From Billgrantia tianxiuensis (GTDB lineage: Bacteria > Pseudomonadota > Gammaproteobacteria > Pseudomonadales > Halomonadaceae): a stretch of 64,000 nucleotides of DNA. The notes beneath the pieces were generated by a model, which was not told the DNA's origin, did not search any database, and worked only from the letters and a program-made list of their open reading frames with translations. Shown in pieces: positions 30,741-40,961 of this stretch. The stretch lies in NCBI RefSeq assembly GCF_009834345.1, contig NZ_CP035042.1, positions 620,001-684,000 on the forward strand, in the 5' to 3' direction. The first letter of the stretch is position 1, and each line of letters opens with the position of its first letter. The position numbers and the translations under genes are program-made.

Positions 30741-31517
30741 ATGGCCATTCCCGATCAGGTCGATAGTCCCGCCCAGCCCCGCTCCGACAAGTCCCGCGGT
30801 GAAAAGTCCAAGTACAAGCGCATCCTGCTCAAGCTCTCCGGCGAAGCCCTGATGGGCGAGCACGACTTCGGCATCGACCCACAGGTGCTCGACCGCATGG
30901 CGCTCGAGATCGGTCAACTGGTGGGGATCGGCGTGCAGGTCGGTATCGTCATTGGCGGTGGCAACCTGTTCCGCGGCGCCGCGCTCAACGAAGCGGGCAT
31001 GGATCGGGTCACCGGCGATCACATGGGCATGCTGGCCACGGTAATGAACGCCCTGGCCATGCGCGACGCGCTGGAGCGCTCCAACATTCGCTCGCGGGTC
31101 ATGTCGGCCATCCCCATGAGCGGCGTGGTGGAACATTACGACCGTCGCACGGCCATTCGCTACCTGACCTCCGGAGACGTGGTATTGTTCTCCGCCGGCA
31201 CCGGCAATCCTTTCTTCACCACCGATTCGGCCGCTTGTCTGCGTGGCATCGAGATCGATGCCGATGTGGTAGTCAAGGCCACTAAAGTGGATGGCGTCTA
31301 CGACAAGGATCCGGTGAAGCACGCCGATGCGGTCAAGTACGATCATCTGAGCTACGATAATGCGCTCGATCAGAAGCTCGGCATCATGGATTTGACCGCT
31401 ATCTGCCTGGTGCGGGACCATGACATGCCGGTTCGCGTATTCAACATGAACAAGCCGGGCGCCCTGCTGAACCTGGTGGTGGGCGGCAAGGAAGGCACGC
31501 TGATAGACAGAGGTTGA
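30741..31517 (+). CDS. pyrH: UMP kinase PyrH
   Basis: Phosphorylates UMP to UDP; hexameric amino-acid-kinase fold enzyme. 258 residues: [14 protein letters not shown] (~residue 26), [11 protein letters not shown], the substrate loop and [14 protein letters not shown] (~residue 175). The ~25-residue basic/polar N-terminal extension before the core is common in pseudomonads. frr begins 4 bp later. Confidence 0.97.
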   Translation: MAIPDQVDSPAQPRSDKSRGEKSKYKRILLKLSGEALMGEHDFGIDPQVLDRMALEIGQLVGIGVQVGIVIGGGNLFRGAALNEAGMDRVTGDHMGMLATVMNALAMRDALERSNIRSRVMSAIPMSGVVEHYDRRTAIRYLTSGDVVLFSAGTGNPFFTTDSAACLRGIEIDADVVVKATKVDGVYDKDPVKHADAVKYDHLSYDNALDQKLGIMDLTAICLVRDHDMPVRVFNMNKPGALLNLVVGGKEGTLIDRG

Positions 31518-31521
31518 TACC

Positions 31522-32079
31522 GTGATCAATGACATCCAGAAAGATGCCGAAAGTCGCATGAAGAAGAGCCTCGATGCCCTTCATGCCAACTTCAACAAGA
31601 TCCGTACCGGGCGTGCTCATTCCAGCATTCTCGATTCGGTCACCGTGGAGTACTACGGCAGCCAGGTACCTCTCAACCAGGTCGCCTCGGTCAATGTGGA
31701 AGACGCTCGCACCCTCTCCGTGGTGCCGTGGGAGCAGAACCTGGTGCCCAAGATCGAGAAGGCGATCATGACCTCCGACCTGGGCCTGAACCCTTCCAGT
31801 GCCGGTAACGTGATCCGCGTGCCGATGCCGATGCTCACTGAGGAGACCCGCAAGGGCTACATCAAGCAGGCCCGCTCCGAGGCCGAGAATGCCCGTGTGG
31901 CGGTGCGCAACGTGCGTCGCGATGCCAACAATGACATCAAGGCGCTGCTCAAGGAGAAGGAGATCTCCGAGGATGAGCAGCATCGCGCCGAGGACGCCAT
32001 CCAGAAGCTGACCGACAAGTACATTGCCGAGATCGACAAGCAGCTCGAAGTGAAGGAACACGACCTGATGCAGGTCTGA
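31522..32079 (+). CDS. frr: Ribosome recycling factor Frr
   Basis: Splits post-termination ribosomes with EF-G. 185 residues, L-shaped coiled-coil protein: [34 protein letters not shown] and the long C-terminal helix [17 protein letters not shown]. It starts with GTG at 31522, 4 bp after pyrH; no ATG is available in register. Confidence 0.97.
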   Translation: MINDIQKDAESRMKKSLDALHANFNKIRTGRAHSSILDSVTVEYYGSQVPLNQVASVNVEDARTLSVVPWEQNLVPKIEKAIMTSDLGLNPSSAGNVIRVPMPMLTEETRKGYIKQARSEAENARVAVRNVRRDANNDIKALLKEKEISEDEQHRAEDAIQKLTDKYIAEIDKQLEVKEHDLMQV

Positions 32080-32085
32080 GCAGCG

Positions 32086-32114
32086 CCGGGCGGCGACCTG
32101 TCGCCCGGTTCTTC
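32086..32114 (+). terminator. Hairpin between frr and uppS
   Basis: CCGGGCG 32086-32092 pairs with CGCCCGG 32102-32108, followed by TTCTTCC. Weak terminator or attenuator; downstream genes are normally cotranscribed. Confidence 0.4.
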
Positions 32115-32134
32115 CATCCCCATTGCGAGACATC

Positions 32135-32910
32135 ATGACGCCAGCGCAGACCTCTGCATCGCAGATGCCCCCAAGCCGCCCGGCGACGACCTGCCCCAGC
32201 ACGTGGCGATCATCATGGACGGTAACAACCGCTGGGCGCGTGCGCGTGGACTCTCCGGCATTCGTGGCCATCGTGCGGGTGTCGAGGCCGTGCGTGCGGT
32301 GATCCGGCGCGCTGCCGAGCGCGGTATCCAGACCCTGACGCTGTTCGCCTTCTCCAGTGAGAACTGGCGCCGTCCCGAGGCCGAGGTCAGCGCGCTGATG
32401 GATCTTTTTCTCATCGCCCTCAAGCGTGAGGTGAAAAAGCTCCATGACAACGGCATTCGCCTCTCGGTGATCGGCGACCGCAGCGCCTTTTCCACCTCGA
32501 TCCAGAAGTACATCGCCAAGGCCGAGGCATTGACCCGGGACAACCAGCGTATGCACCTGGTGGTTGCCGCCAACTATGGCGGGCGCTGGGACATCGTCAC
32601 GGCCGCTCGCCGTCTGGCCGAACGTGCCGCAGCCGGGGAACTCGACCCTGCCGCCATCGATGAGCACCAGTTGCAGGATGAGCTGTGCCTGGCCGGCGAG
32701 GCACCGGTGGACCTATGCATCCGGACCAGCGGTGAGCAGCGCATCTCCAACTTTCTGCTGTGGCAGATGGCCTATGCCGAACTCTATTTCACGCCGCTGC
32801 TGTGGCCGGACTTCGATGGCGATGCCTTCGACCTGGCAGTGGACGACTTCCGCCGAAGACAGCGCCGCTTCGGAATGACCGACGAACAGATCGAGGCCGA
32901 AGGTGCTTAG
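32135..32910 (+). CDS. uppS: Undecaprenyl diphosphate synthase UppS (5' frameshift)
   Basis: Makes the C55 lipid carrier for peptidoglycan and O-antigen. The catalytic Asp lies in HVAIIMDGNNRWARARG, with SSENWRRP, the AANYGGRWDI loop and RTSGEQRISNFLLWQ. From the ATG at 32135 the frame runs 11 codons and then goes out of register at CCCCC 32168-32172; adding one C gives a continuous 258-residue protein with the normal ~17-residue lead. Read literally, only an internal GTG at 32203 opens the main frame (235 residues) and would lack the N-terminal lead. The gene is essential, so a sequence error is the likely cause. Confidence 0.9.
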
Positions 32911-33702
32911 ACAGCGGATCATTACCGCGGCGTGGCTGGCGCCGCTGATGCTGGCCGGCCTGTTCGGCCTCACGGGGGGGGCTTCGCTCTTTTTACTGGC
33001 GCCATCGTGCTGCTGGCCGCCTGGGAATGGACCAATCTTGCCGGTGTGACCGAGGCGGGGCGCCGTCTGGCGCTGGTGGCCGGCATGGCGCTGCTGATGC
33101 TCGTGCTATGGCTGGCCGGGGCTGCGTTCGCGACGTGGCCGCTATGGCTGGCGGTGGCCGGCTGGGTGGCCAACCTCTACTGGGTCACTCAGTATCCCGC
33201 ACGGAGTGAGCAGTGGCGCTCCACGGCCACGCGCCTGATCATGGGGTTATGGGTGCTGCTGCCGGCCTGGGTGGGGTTCAACGTATTGCGCGATACCGGT
33301 GGCGTCTGGCTGCTTTATGTCCTGTTGCTGGTCTGGGGCGCCGATATCGGGGCCTACTTCAGCGGTCGCGCTTGGGGGCGGCGCAAGCTCGCGCCGGCGG
33401 TCAGCCCCGGCAAGTCGTGGGAGGGCGTCGGCGGTGGCATCGGCGTGACGCTGGTACTGGCACTGGTGTTCGCCGTCTGGCAGGGGCTGGGCCTTGCGGG
33501 CGGTCTGGGGCTGGCGCTCGCCACGGTGGTGGTGACCCTGGTCTCGGTGCTCGGTGACCTGTTCGAGAGCATGCTCAAGCGCTTTCGCGGCATCAAGGAC
33601 TCCAGCAACCTGTTGCCCGGCCACGGCGGCGTGCTCGACCGCATCGACAGCCTGACCGCTGCCGTGCCGTTGTTCGCCCTGCTCTCCCTTGGCGTTCTGT
33701 AG
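32903..33702 (+). CDS. cdsA: Phosphatidate cytidylyltransferase CdsA (frameshifted)
   Basis: Inner-membrane enzyme that makes CDP-diacylglycerol for all phospholipids. About seven to eight hydrophobic helices are visible. The C-terminal signature [29 protein letters not shown]...DRIDS is complete. The GTG at 32903 ([16 protein letters not shown]) overlaps the uppS end by 8 bp. The frame breaks at a run of eight G (32974-32981); nine G would give one 266-residue protein. Essential in bacteria, so probably a homopolymer miscall. Confidence 0.9.
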
Positions 33703-33718
33703 CGTGGGGTGCTGTGAC

Positions 33719-34912
33719 ATGAGCGAGCCTCTCCGGCAGCAGCGTGTGACGGTGCTGGGAGCCACTGGCTCCATCGGCACCAATACGCTCGACGTGATCG
33801 CACGTCATCCCGAGCGCTATCGCGTGCATGCCTTGACCGCGCAGCGTTCGCGCGAGGCGCTGTTGGGGCTGTGTTTGCGCCATCATCCCGAGGTGGTGGT
33901 GCTGGGCGAGGAAGCCGATGCTGCCTGGCTGCGTGAGCGCCTCTCCCAGGCGGGCCTGGGCACCGAGGTGCGGGCCGGCGAAGCTGCGCTCGTCGAGGTA
34001 GCCTGCGAGGCGCAGGTGGACGTGGTGATGGCCGCCATCGTCGGTGCCGCAGGGTTGCTGCCGACGCTGGCCGCGGTGCGCGCAGGCAAGCGCGTGCTGC
34101 TGGCCAACAAGGAAGCGCTGGTGATGTCGGGGGCGCTGTTCATGGATGCCGTGGCACGCCACGGCGCCACGCTATTGCCGATCGACTCCGAACATAATGC
34201 CATCTACCAGTGTCTACCCTCCGAGCATCGCGGCGGTCTGTCCCGTCATGGGGTGACTCAGCTGCTGCTGACGGCTTCCGGTGGGCCTTTCCGTGGTTGG
34301 ACGCGGGAGCGTCTGGCGACGGTGACGCCGGAGCAGGCCTGTGCTCATCCCAACTGGTCGATGGGGCGCAAGATCTCGGTGGATAGTGCCACCCTGATGA
34401 ACAAAGGGCTGGAGCTGATCGAGGCGTGCTGGCTGTTCGATGCCCGGCCCGAGCAGGTGCAGGTGGTGGTTCACCCGCAGAGCGTGATCCACTCCATGGC
34501 GGCCTACAGCGACGGTTCGGTGCTGGCGCAGTTGGGCAACCCGGACATGCGTACCCCGATCGCTTATGGCCTGGCCTGGCCGGAGCGCATCGAGGCCGGT
34601 GTCGAGGCGCTGGATCTGTTCCAGATCGCCCGGCTCGATTTCGAGGCGCCGGATGAGGTGGCCTTCCCGTGCCTGCGGCTGGCTCGCGAGGCCATGAGGG
34701 AGGGGGGGACGGCACCGGCCGTTCTCAACGGTGCCAACGAAGTGGCCGTCGATGCCTTCCTGGCAGGCCGGTTGAGCTTCCCTGGCATCGCTGAGCTGGT
34801 GGCCGCGACTCTCGAGGCGCTGCCGGTCGAAGCCGGCGGCGACCTGGAATCCATCCTGGATGCCGATGCCCGAGCGCGCCAGGCGGCGCGTGGATGGCTG
34901 GAAAGGCACTGA
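33719..34912 (+). CDS. dxr: 1-deoxy-D-xylulose 5-phosphate reductoisomerase Dxr (IspC)
   Basis: NADPH-dependent first committed step of the MEP isoprenoid pathway. 397 residues: [18 protein letters not shown] (~residue 9), [12 protein letters not shown], the metal/substrate set [11 protein letters not shown], the flexible loop TASGGPF and [23 protein letters not shown]. The ATG at 33719 is chosen because the family starts just before the Rossmann strand; the frame is open a further 30 bp upstream inside cdsA. Confidence 0.96.
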   Translation: MSEPLRQQRVTVLGATGSIGTNTLDVIARHPERYRVHALTAQRSREALLGLCLRHHPEVVVLGEEADAAWLRERLSQAGLGTEVRAGEAALVEVACEAQVDVVMAAIVGAAGLLPTLAAVRAGKRVLLANKEALVMSGALFMDAVARHGATLLPIDSEHNAIYQCLPSEHRGGLSRHGVTQLLLTASGGPFRGWTRERLATVTPEQACAHPNWSMGRKISVDSATLMNKGLELIEACWLFDARPEQVQVVVHPQSVIHSMAAYSDGSVLAQLGNPDMRTPIAYGLAWPERIEAGVEALDLFQIARLDFEAPDEVAFPCLRLAREAMREGGTAPAVLNGANEVAVDAFLAGRLSFPGIAELVAATLEALPVEAGGDLESILDADARARQAARGWLERH

Positions 34913-34966
34913 GCCGGTCTAATCCGGTCTGTGCCGGTCTAATGTAGTTCTATCAAGGAGGCTGTC

Positions 34967-36325
34967 TTGGGCCTGATCCAGAACGTGCTGGCCGTCATCG
35001 TGGTGCTGGGCTTGTTGATCACCTTCCACGAGTTCGGCCATTACTGGGTGGCGCGACGCTGCGGTGTCCGGGTGCTGCGCTTCTCGGTGGGATTCGGCAA
35101 ACCGATCTGGTCTCGCGTCGACCGTCACGGGACCGAGTTCGCCGTGGCGGCGATTCCGCTCGGCGGCTACGTCAAGATGCTCGACGAGCGCGAGGCTCCC
35201 GTGCCCGGCGACCAGCTTCACGAGGCGTTCAACCGCAAGACGGTGTGGCAGCGTATCGCCATCGTCGCCGCGGGGCCTCTGGCCAATTTCCTGCTCGCCA
35301 TCGTTGCCTACTGGGCACTGTTCGTCGCCGGTACCACCACGGTGGCGCCGGTGGTGGGCGAGGTGACGCCTGACTCGCCGGCTGCCCGCAGTGGTCTGGC
35401 CAACGGACAGGAGATCGTCTCGGTTCAGGGCAGTGCCGTGCGCTCCTGGGACGAGATCAACCTGCGCCTGATCGCTCACATTGGCGCCAGCGGCGAACTG
35501 GTATTCCAGGCGCGCGACGATGCCTCGTCCGATCCGAGCGAATACCGCCTGCCCGTGCAGGACTACCTGGTGCGCCAGGACCCGCCGCAGCCGTTGGCGA
35601 GCCTCGGCATCACTCCTTGGCAGCCACGCTTCCCCGCCGTGCTGGGCCAGGTAATCGACGGCGAACCCGCCGCCGAGGCGGGGTTGCAGCCGGGTGACGA
35701 GATCCTGGCCGTCAACGGACGTCCTGTCGATGAGTGGATGGATTTCGTCAGTGTAGTGCGTGCCAGCCCCGGCGAGACGTTGGAGCTCGAGGTGGCGCGT
35801 GGCGACGAGCGTCTCGAACTGACGCTGGTTCCTGGCTCGCGCGAAATCGAGACGGGGGCGGCCATCGGTTATGTTGGCGCCGGCGTCGAGCCGGTGGAGT
35901 GGCCCGCGGAGTTTCGCCGCGAGATTCGTTATGGTCCCGTGGCGGCAGTAGGGCAGGCCATGAGCCGTACCGGCGAGATGACCGTGCTGACCCTCGGTGC
36001 CATTCGCAAGATGCTGGTGGGGCTGATCTCGCCGACCAACCTGTCGGGGCCGATCACCATCGCCCAGATGGCGGGGGATACGGCACGCACCGGGCTGGAG
36101 AGTTTCGTCAGCTTCCTGGCTTACCTCTCGATCAGCCTGGCAGTACTCAATCTATTACCGATTCCGGTACTTGACGGCGGCCACCTGCTTTATTATTTCG
36201 TCGAAGCGGTGCGCGGCCGGCCGGTATCGGAACGGGCTCAGGCGGTTGGGCTGCGCATCGGCCTGGCGCTGGTCGGCATGCTGATGCTGATGGCCCTGTA
36301 TTTCGATCTGATGCGTCTCTGGTAG
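34967..36325 (+). CDS. rseP: Site-2 protease RseP
   Basis: Inner-membrane zinc protease that cleaves RseA to release sigma-E and clears signal peptides. 452 residues: HEFGHYWVARRCGV in the first membrane helix (~residue 21), two tandem periplasmic PDZ domains (~115-190 and ~200-280, VIDGEPAAEAGLQPGDEI), and LLPIPVLDGGHL near the C-terminus with the Asp metal ligand. The start is TTG at 34967 with AAGGAG 6 nt upstream. The 54-bp gap before it carries three copies of CCGGTCT. Confidence 0.95.
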   Translation: MGLIQNVLAVIVVLGLLITFHEFGHYWVARRCGVRVLRFSVGFGKPIWSRVDRHGTEFAVAAIPLGGYVKMLDEREAPVPGDQLHEAFNRKTVWQRIAIVAAGPLANFLLAIVAYWALFVAGTTTVAPVVGEVTPDSPAARSGLANGQEIVSVQGSAVRSWDEINLRLIAHIGASGELVFQARDDASSDPSEYRLPVQDYLVRQDPPQPLASLGITPWQPRFPAVLGQVIDGEPAAEAGLQPGDEILAVNGRPVDEWMDFVSVVRASPGETLELEVARGDERLELTLVPGSREIETGAAIGYVGAGVEPVEWPAEFRREIRYGPVAAVGQAMSRTGEMTVLTLGAIRKMLVGLISPTNLSGPITIAQMAGDTARTGLESFVSFLAYLSISLAVLNLLPIPVLDGGHLLYYFVEAVRGRPVSERAQAVGLRIGLALVGMLMLMALYFDLMRLW

Positions 36326-36350
36326 CAAGCGCCCCTATCGGGGCACAGGG

Positions 36351-36398
36351 AGGCAGAGCTTCGCTCTGCCTTGTCAGTCACCCGCACATATGTATATG
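36351..36398 (+). promoter_or_regulatory. Hairpin followed by a probable bamA promoter
   Basis: AGGCAGAGC 36351-36359 pairs with GCTCTGCCT 36363-36371. TTGTCA at 36371-36376, a 16-bp spacer and TATATG at 36393-36398 form a sigma-70-like promoter whose -35 touches the hairpin's 3' edge. No sigma-E motif (GAACTT...TCTGA) was found, although bamA and skp are sigma-E targets in E. coli. Confidence 0.45.
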
Positions 36399-36445
36399 GT
36401 GCCTGTCTGGACAGGCAGGCGGATCAACGCGAGCGAAGCGACTGC

Positions 36446-38787
36446 ATGAATATCAAGACACTCGGACTGGCGGCACTGCTGCTGGCCGGTTCCAGTACGG
36501 TGCTGGCCCAATCTTTTGAAGTTTCCGACATTCGCGTGGAAGGGCTGCAGCGGGTTTCCGCCGCCTCCGTCTTCAACGCCTTCCCCATCAGCGCAAGAGA
36601 CAGGGTAGACGACCGCGAGCTTGCCGAGGCAGCCCGCAGCTTGTTTGCCACTGGCCTGTTCGAGGACATTCAGCTCGCCCGCGACGGCGACGTCCTGGTC
36701 ATCCAGGTCGTCGAGCGGCCAACCATCTCGCGGCTCAACATCAGTGGCAACCGTCGCCTCTCCGAGGAAGACCTGCGCCGTGGCCTGCGCGAGGGCGGGC
36801 TGGCCGAAGGCCAGGTGCTGCAAATCTCCACGCTCGAGGACATCCAGCGCGAGCTCGAGGGCGTTTACCAGGCCCAGGGGCGCTACAGCGCCCGGATCGA
36901 AACCAGCGTGCGTGAGATTGACGAAGGCCGGGTTCAGGTCGACATCGACATCAACGAGGGTGCCGTTGCCAAGATCCGCCAGATCAACATCGTCGGCAAC
37001 CGCCAGTTCGACGACGACGAGCTGCGCGAGGTGTTCGAACTCAACGACCGCCCCGGGCGCTTCTTCGGCTGGTTCTCACGCGACGAGTACTCCCGCGAGG
37101 CGCTGGCCGGCGATCTTGAGCGGCTGCGCTCGTTCTACCTCGATCGCGGCTACGTCAACTTCAACATCACATCCACCCAGGTCTCCATCAGCCCGGACAA
37201 GTCGCAGATCTTCGTCACCGTCAACGTCGACGAGGGTAGCCAGTACCGCCTGGGCGACATCCGCTTCGCCGGCGACCTGCAGATCGGCGAACGCGAGGCG
37301 CGCAACCTGCTGCAAGTGCAGAGCGGCGAGATCTTCTCGCGTAGCGACGTCACCGCCTCCACCGAGGCGCTGCGTTCGCGCCTGGGGGCAGAGGGATTCG
37401 CCTTCGCCCGGGTCGACGGGGTGCCCGAACCGCGTGCCGATGGCGAGACCGTTGATCTCACCTTCAACGTCGAGCCGGGGCGGCGTGCCTATGTGAGGCG
37501 GATCAACTTCATCGGCAATACCACCACCCAGGACGAGGTGCTGCGCCGCGAAATGATCCAGATGGAGGGGGCGCCGGCTTCCACCGAATCGATCAGCCAG
37601 TCGCGTCGTCGACTGGAGCGACTGGGCTTCTTCCGCCAGGTCGAGGTGGAGACCCAGCCGGTGGCCGGTGAGCCTGACAAGCTGGACGTCACCTACACGG
37701 TGGAGGAGCAGCCCTCCGGCTCGATTTCGGCTAGCATCGGCTTCTCCCAGAGCGCCGGCGTGATCTACGGCGCAGCGCTGGCCCAGAACAACTTCCTGGG
37801 CACTGGCAACCGCGTCAACATCGGCGCCCAGCGAAGCGATACCTTCACCAGCGTCAACTTCGGCTTCACCGACCCGTACTGGACGCTAGACGGCATTTCG
37901 CGCGGCTACAACCTGTTCTACCGCGAAACCGATTACGAGGATTCGGACATTTCGACGTACTCCACCGACGCCTACGGCGCGGGGATCAACTTCGGCTATC
38001 CGATCAGCGAGCTGTCTCGACTCAACTTCGGTGCCAGCGTCGAGGACCTGACGGTCAAGACTTACCGCGACACTGCCTCGGAAATCGTGCGCTACGTCGA
38101 GGAGCAGGGCGACAACGCCCAGAGCCTCAAGCTCACCGCCAGCTGGACGCGCAACAATCTCAACCGCGGCATCATGCCCACCTCCGGCAACTACCAGCGC
38201 CTGTCGCTGGAGACCGCGGCCCCCGGCAGCGATGCCGACTACTTCAAGCTGCGCGCGCGTGCCCAGCAGCTCTTCGCCCTCAACGAGGAAGAGACCTGGG
38301 CGCTCAAGTTCGGCACTACCCTGGGATATGCCGACAGCATCGGCAGCGATCCCTATCCGTTCTACGAGAACTTCTTCGCTGGCGGCCTGGGCTCGGTACG
38401 CGGCTTCACCGGCAACACCCTGGGCCAGCGCACCACGCCGCGCGAGTCCGGGCGCGACCGCACACTGGGCGGCAACGTCCTGGTCGAAGGCAGCGCCGAG
38501 CTGCTCTTCCCGCTGCCCTTCATCGAGGACCAGCGTTCGCTGCAGACCGGCTTCTTCATAGACGCCGGCAACACCTTCCTGACCAGCTGTTATGACGTGA
38601 TGCCCGGGGACGAGCCGTCACGCTGCTCTTCCGGGTCGACCTGGGCGACCTGCGTTACAGCATCGGCGTGGGGCTCTCCTGGCTGACTCCGGTGGGACCG
38701 TTGACCTTCAGCATCGCCGAGCCGCTCAACGACGAAAGCGGCGACGACACGCAGTTCTTCCAATTCTCACTGGGCCAGACCTTCTGA
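36446..38787 (+). CDS. bamA: Outer membrane protein assembly factor BamA (3' frameshift)
   Basis: Core of the BAM complex that inserts beta-barrel proteins into the outer membrane. A signal peptide (MNIKTLGLAALLLAGSSTVLA) ends at AxA-like LAQ. Five POTRA domains span ~residues 22-420, followed by a 16-strand barrel with the conserved loop-6 motif VRGF (GSVRGFTGNTLG). The frame breaks at GGG 38633-38635; one more G gives 780 residues ending in the expected aromatic-final barrel strand FQFSLGQTF. As written, the protein stops at 38686 without its last strand. Essential gene, so a sequencing error is likely. The ATG at 36446 is preferred to 36371. Confidence 0.92.
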
Positions 38788-38812
38788 GCCGGCCTGCCAA
38801 GAGGTGTTATAC

Positions 38813-39316
38813 ATGCGTAAGTTGACAGCCATTCTCTGCTTGGGTCTGCTGGCCATCGTGGCGCTGCCGGCCCACTCGGCCGAGGTTGCGGTACTCGATT
38901 GGCGTCAGGCGCTGCTCGCGTCCGATGCCGCCCAGCGCTCCATGCAGCAGCTTGAGAGCCGCCTGGCCGGGCAGCAGCAGGAGGCCCAGTCTCTGGGGCA
39001 GGAACTCTCCCAGCTGCAGCAGCGCCTGCAGCAGGAGGGCGACAGCCTTCCCGATGCCGAGCGCCAATCCCTGATTCAGGAGTTCCAGCAGAAAGGCAGC
39101 CGCTTCGAGCAGCTGCGTCAGCAGATCATGGAAGAGCAGATGCGCGCCGAGCAGGAGTTCCTGCAGCAGGCCGAGCCGAAGCTCGATCAGGCCGTTGAAC
39201 AGGTCATCTCGCGGCACGGCGTGAAGGTGCTGGTGGAGCCCCAGGGCGTGCTGCATTCCGAACAGGACCTGCCTAACCTGACGGGTGAAGTGATCGAGAT
39301 TCTCAATTCACTCTGA
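38813..39316 (+). CDS. skp: Periplasmic chaperone Skp/OmpH
   Basis: 167-residue OmpH-family chaperone that carries unfolded outer-membrane proteins across the periplasm. The N-terminal signal peptide (MRKLTAILCLGLLAIVALPAHSA) is followed by the AEVAVLDWRQALLASDAAQ strand and long Gln/Glu-rich helical arms (~residues 50-130). Located bamA-skp-lpxD as in most gammaproteobacteria. AGAGGTG lies 6 nt before the ATG; an in-frame GTG three codons earlier is possible. Confidence 0.92.
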   Translation: MRKLTAILCLGLLAIVALPAHSAEVAVLDWRQALLASDAAQRSMQQLESRLAGQQQEAQSLGQELSQLQQRLQQEGDSLPDAERQSLIQEFQQKGSRFEQLRQQIMEEQMRAEQEFLQQAEPKLDQAVEQVISRHGVKVLVEPQGVLHSEQDLPNLTGEVIEILNSL

Positions 39317-39359
39317 TATCCATTGCGGCAACTGCCGCACGCGGTCGACACGGGTTTCC

Positions 39360-40399
39360 ATGACGCACCCTGCTACTCCCGAATTCACCCTGGCCGAGCT
39401 TGCCGAAAGGCTCGGCGCTCATCTGGTCGGCGATGGCAGCCGCCAGGTCCGGGGGCTGGCTTCCCTCAAGGAGGCTGGTCCCGACCAGGTCGCTTTCGTT
39501 GCCAACCGCTCCTACCTCAAGGACCTCGCCAACGCGCGGGCCGGTGCCGTGCTGCTGCATCCGGAGCATGCCGCCGCCTGCCCCGTGGCGCGCCTGGAAC
39601 TGGCCAATCCCTATCTTGGCTATGCCCACCTGTCGCAGCTGTTCGACCCCATCCTTGCGGCGCCGCAAGGTGGCGTCCATCCTGCGGCCGTGGTGGCGGA
39701 CGACGTGGTGCTGGGTGAGCGGGTTTCGATCGGCCCCAATGCCGTCGTCGAGAGCGGGGTGGAGCTGGGAGACGAGGTGGTGGTTGGTGCCGGCTGTTTC
39801 ATCGGTGCCGGCTCGCATATCGGCGCCGGCTCACGGCTGCACCCCAACGTTACCGTCTGTCATGGCGTGATCATCGGGGCGCGGGCCATCCTGCACAGCG
39901 GCTGCGTGATCGGCGGCGACGGCTTCGGCTTCGCCCACGATGGCAGCCGCTGGCACAAGATCGCCCAGCTCGGTGGCGTGGTGCTGGGCGACGACGTCGA
40001 GGTCGGTAGCTGTTCCAGCATCGATCGCGGTGCGCTCGACGACACCGTAATCGGTAACGACGTCAAGATAGACAGCCAGGTACAGATCGCACACAACGTG
40101 CGCATCGGCGACCATACGGCGCTGGCCGGCTGCGTTGGGATCGCCGGCTCCACCAAGGTGGGCAGGAACTGCATGCTGGGGGAGGCGTGGGTCTCTCGGG
40201 CCACCTGACGATCTGCGACGGCGTACAGGTCACCGGCATGAGCCTGGTGACCAACTCGATCCACGAGCCGGGTGTCTATTCATCGGGCACCGGGGCCATG
40301 ACCAATGCCCAGTGGCGCAAGAACGCGGTACGCTTCAAGCAGCTCGACGACATGGCTCGCCGCTTGAGCCGGCTGGAGAAGCGCAGCCAAGAGGGTTGA
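39360..40399 (+). CDS. lpxD: UDP-3-O-(3-hydroxyacyl)glucosamine N-acyltransferase LpxD (frameshifted)
   Basis: Third step of lipid A synthesis. The N-terminal uridine-binding domain ([18 protein letters not shown]) leads into a left-handed beta-helix of hexapeptide repeats ([20 protein letters not shown]) with the catalytic His in [16 protein letters not shown], and a C-terminal helical segment ([10 protein letters not shown]). The frame breaks at GGGGG 40178-40182; one added G restores [17 protein letters not shown] and a 346-residue protein of normal length. Essential in most Gram-negatives, so probably a sequence error. Confidence 0.9.
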
Positions 40400-40423
40400 G
40401 ACGAGATCGGGCGGCGCTATAAT
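40396..40423 (+). promoter_or_regulatory. Strong predicted sigma-70 promoter for fabZ-lpxA-lpxB
   Basis: TTGAGA 40396-40401, a 16-bp spacer, TATAAT 40418-40423, overlapping the lpxD stop codon. The expected start (~40430) falls inside the 5' arm of the terminator at 40427-40449. Confidence 0.6.
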
Positions 40424-40426
40424 TCC

Positions 40427-40449
40427 CGCCTGCCTGAGCAGGCGTTTTT
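40427..40449 (+). terminator. Intrinsic terminator at the end of lpxD
   Basis: CGCCTGC 40427-40433, loop CTGA, GCAGGCG 40438-40444, then TTTTT. A textbook short terminator lying immediately downstream of the fabZ -10 box. Confidence 0.75.
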
Positions 40450-40517
40450 CGGGAAGCCGGGGCGACACGCGTTGCCGCTCGTGATGGCTTCCCTACTTCA
40501 TTTCAGAGGTCGCTACG

Positions 40518-40961
40518 ATGGTAATGGACATCAACGAGATTCGTGATTATCTGCCGCACCGATACCCTTTCCTGCTGGTGGATCGGGTCATGGAGCTGAG
40601 CCTCGGCGAATCCATCGTTGCCTACAAGAACGTCAGCATCAACGAGCCATTCTTCAACGGCCACTTCCCCCACCACCCGATCATGCCGGGCGTGCTGGTA
40701 CTCGAAGCGCTGGCTCAGGCTTGCGGCATTCTCGGCTTCAAAACCGTCAACAAGCTGCCTGCCGACGGCTACGTCTATTATCTGGTGGGTAGCGACAACG
40801 TGCGCTTCAAGCGACCGGTGATGCCGGGCGATCGCCTGAAGCTGGAGGCCAGGGTCGAGCGTGAAAAGCGCGGCATCTGGAAGTTTGCCTGTCGTGCTAC
40901 CGTTGACGGTGAGCTGGTCTGTGAGGCCGATATCATCTGTGCGGAGAGGAAGGTTTCTTGA
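40518..40961 (+). CDS. fabZ: 3-hydroxyacyl-ACP dehydratase FabZ
   Basis: Dehydrates 3-hydroxyacyl-ACP in fatty acid elongation; competes with lipid A synthesis for 3-hydroxymyristoyl-ACP. 147 residues with [13 protein letters not shown], the catalytic His in [14 protein letters not shown] and the catalytic Glu in LVLEALAQA. It has its own promoter ~100 bp upstream. The stop overlaps the lpxA start (TTGA). Confidence 0.97.
   Translation: MVMDINEIRDYLPHRYPFLLVDRVMELSLGESIVAYKNVSINEPFFNGHFPHHPIMPGVLVLEALAQACGILGFKTVNKLPADGYVYYLVGSDNVRFKRPVMPGDRLKLEARVEREKRGIWKFACRATVDGELVCEADIICAERKVS

Noticed and set aside
34913..34966. sigma-E promoter upstream of rseP (GGTCTAAT as -10)
   Set aside because: No GAACTT-like -35 at 15-16 bp from either GTCTAA.
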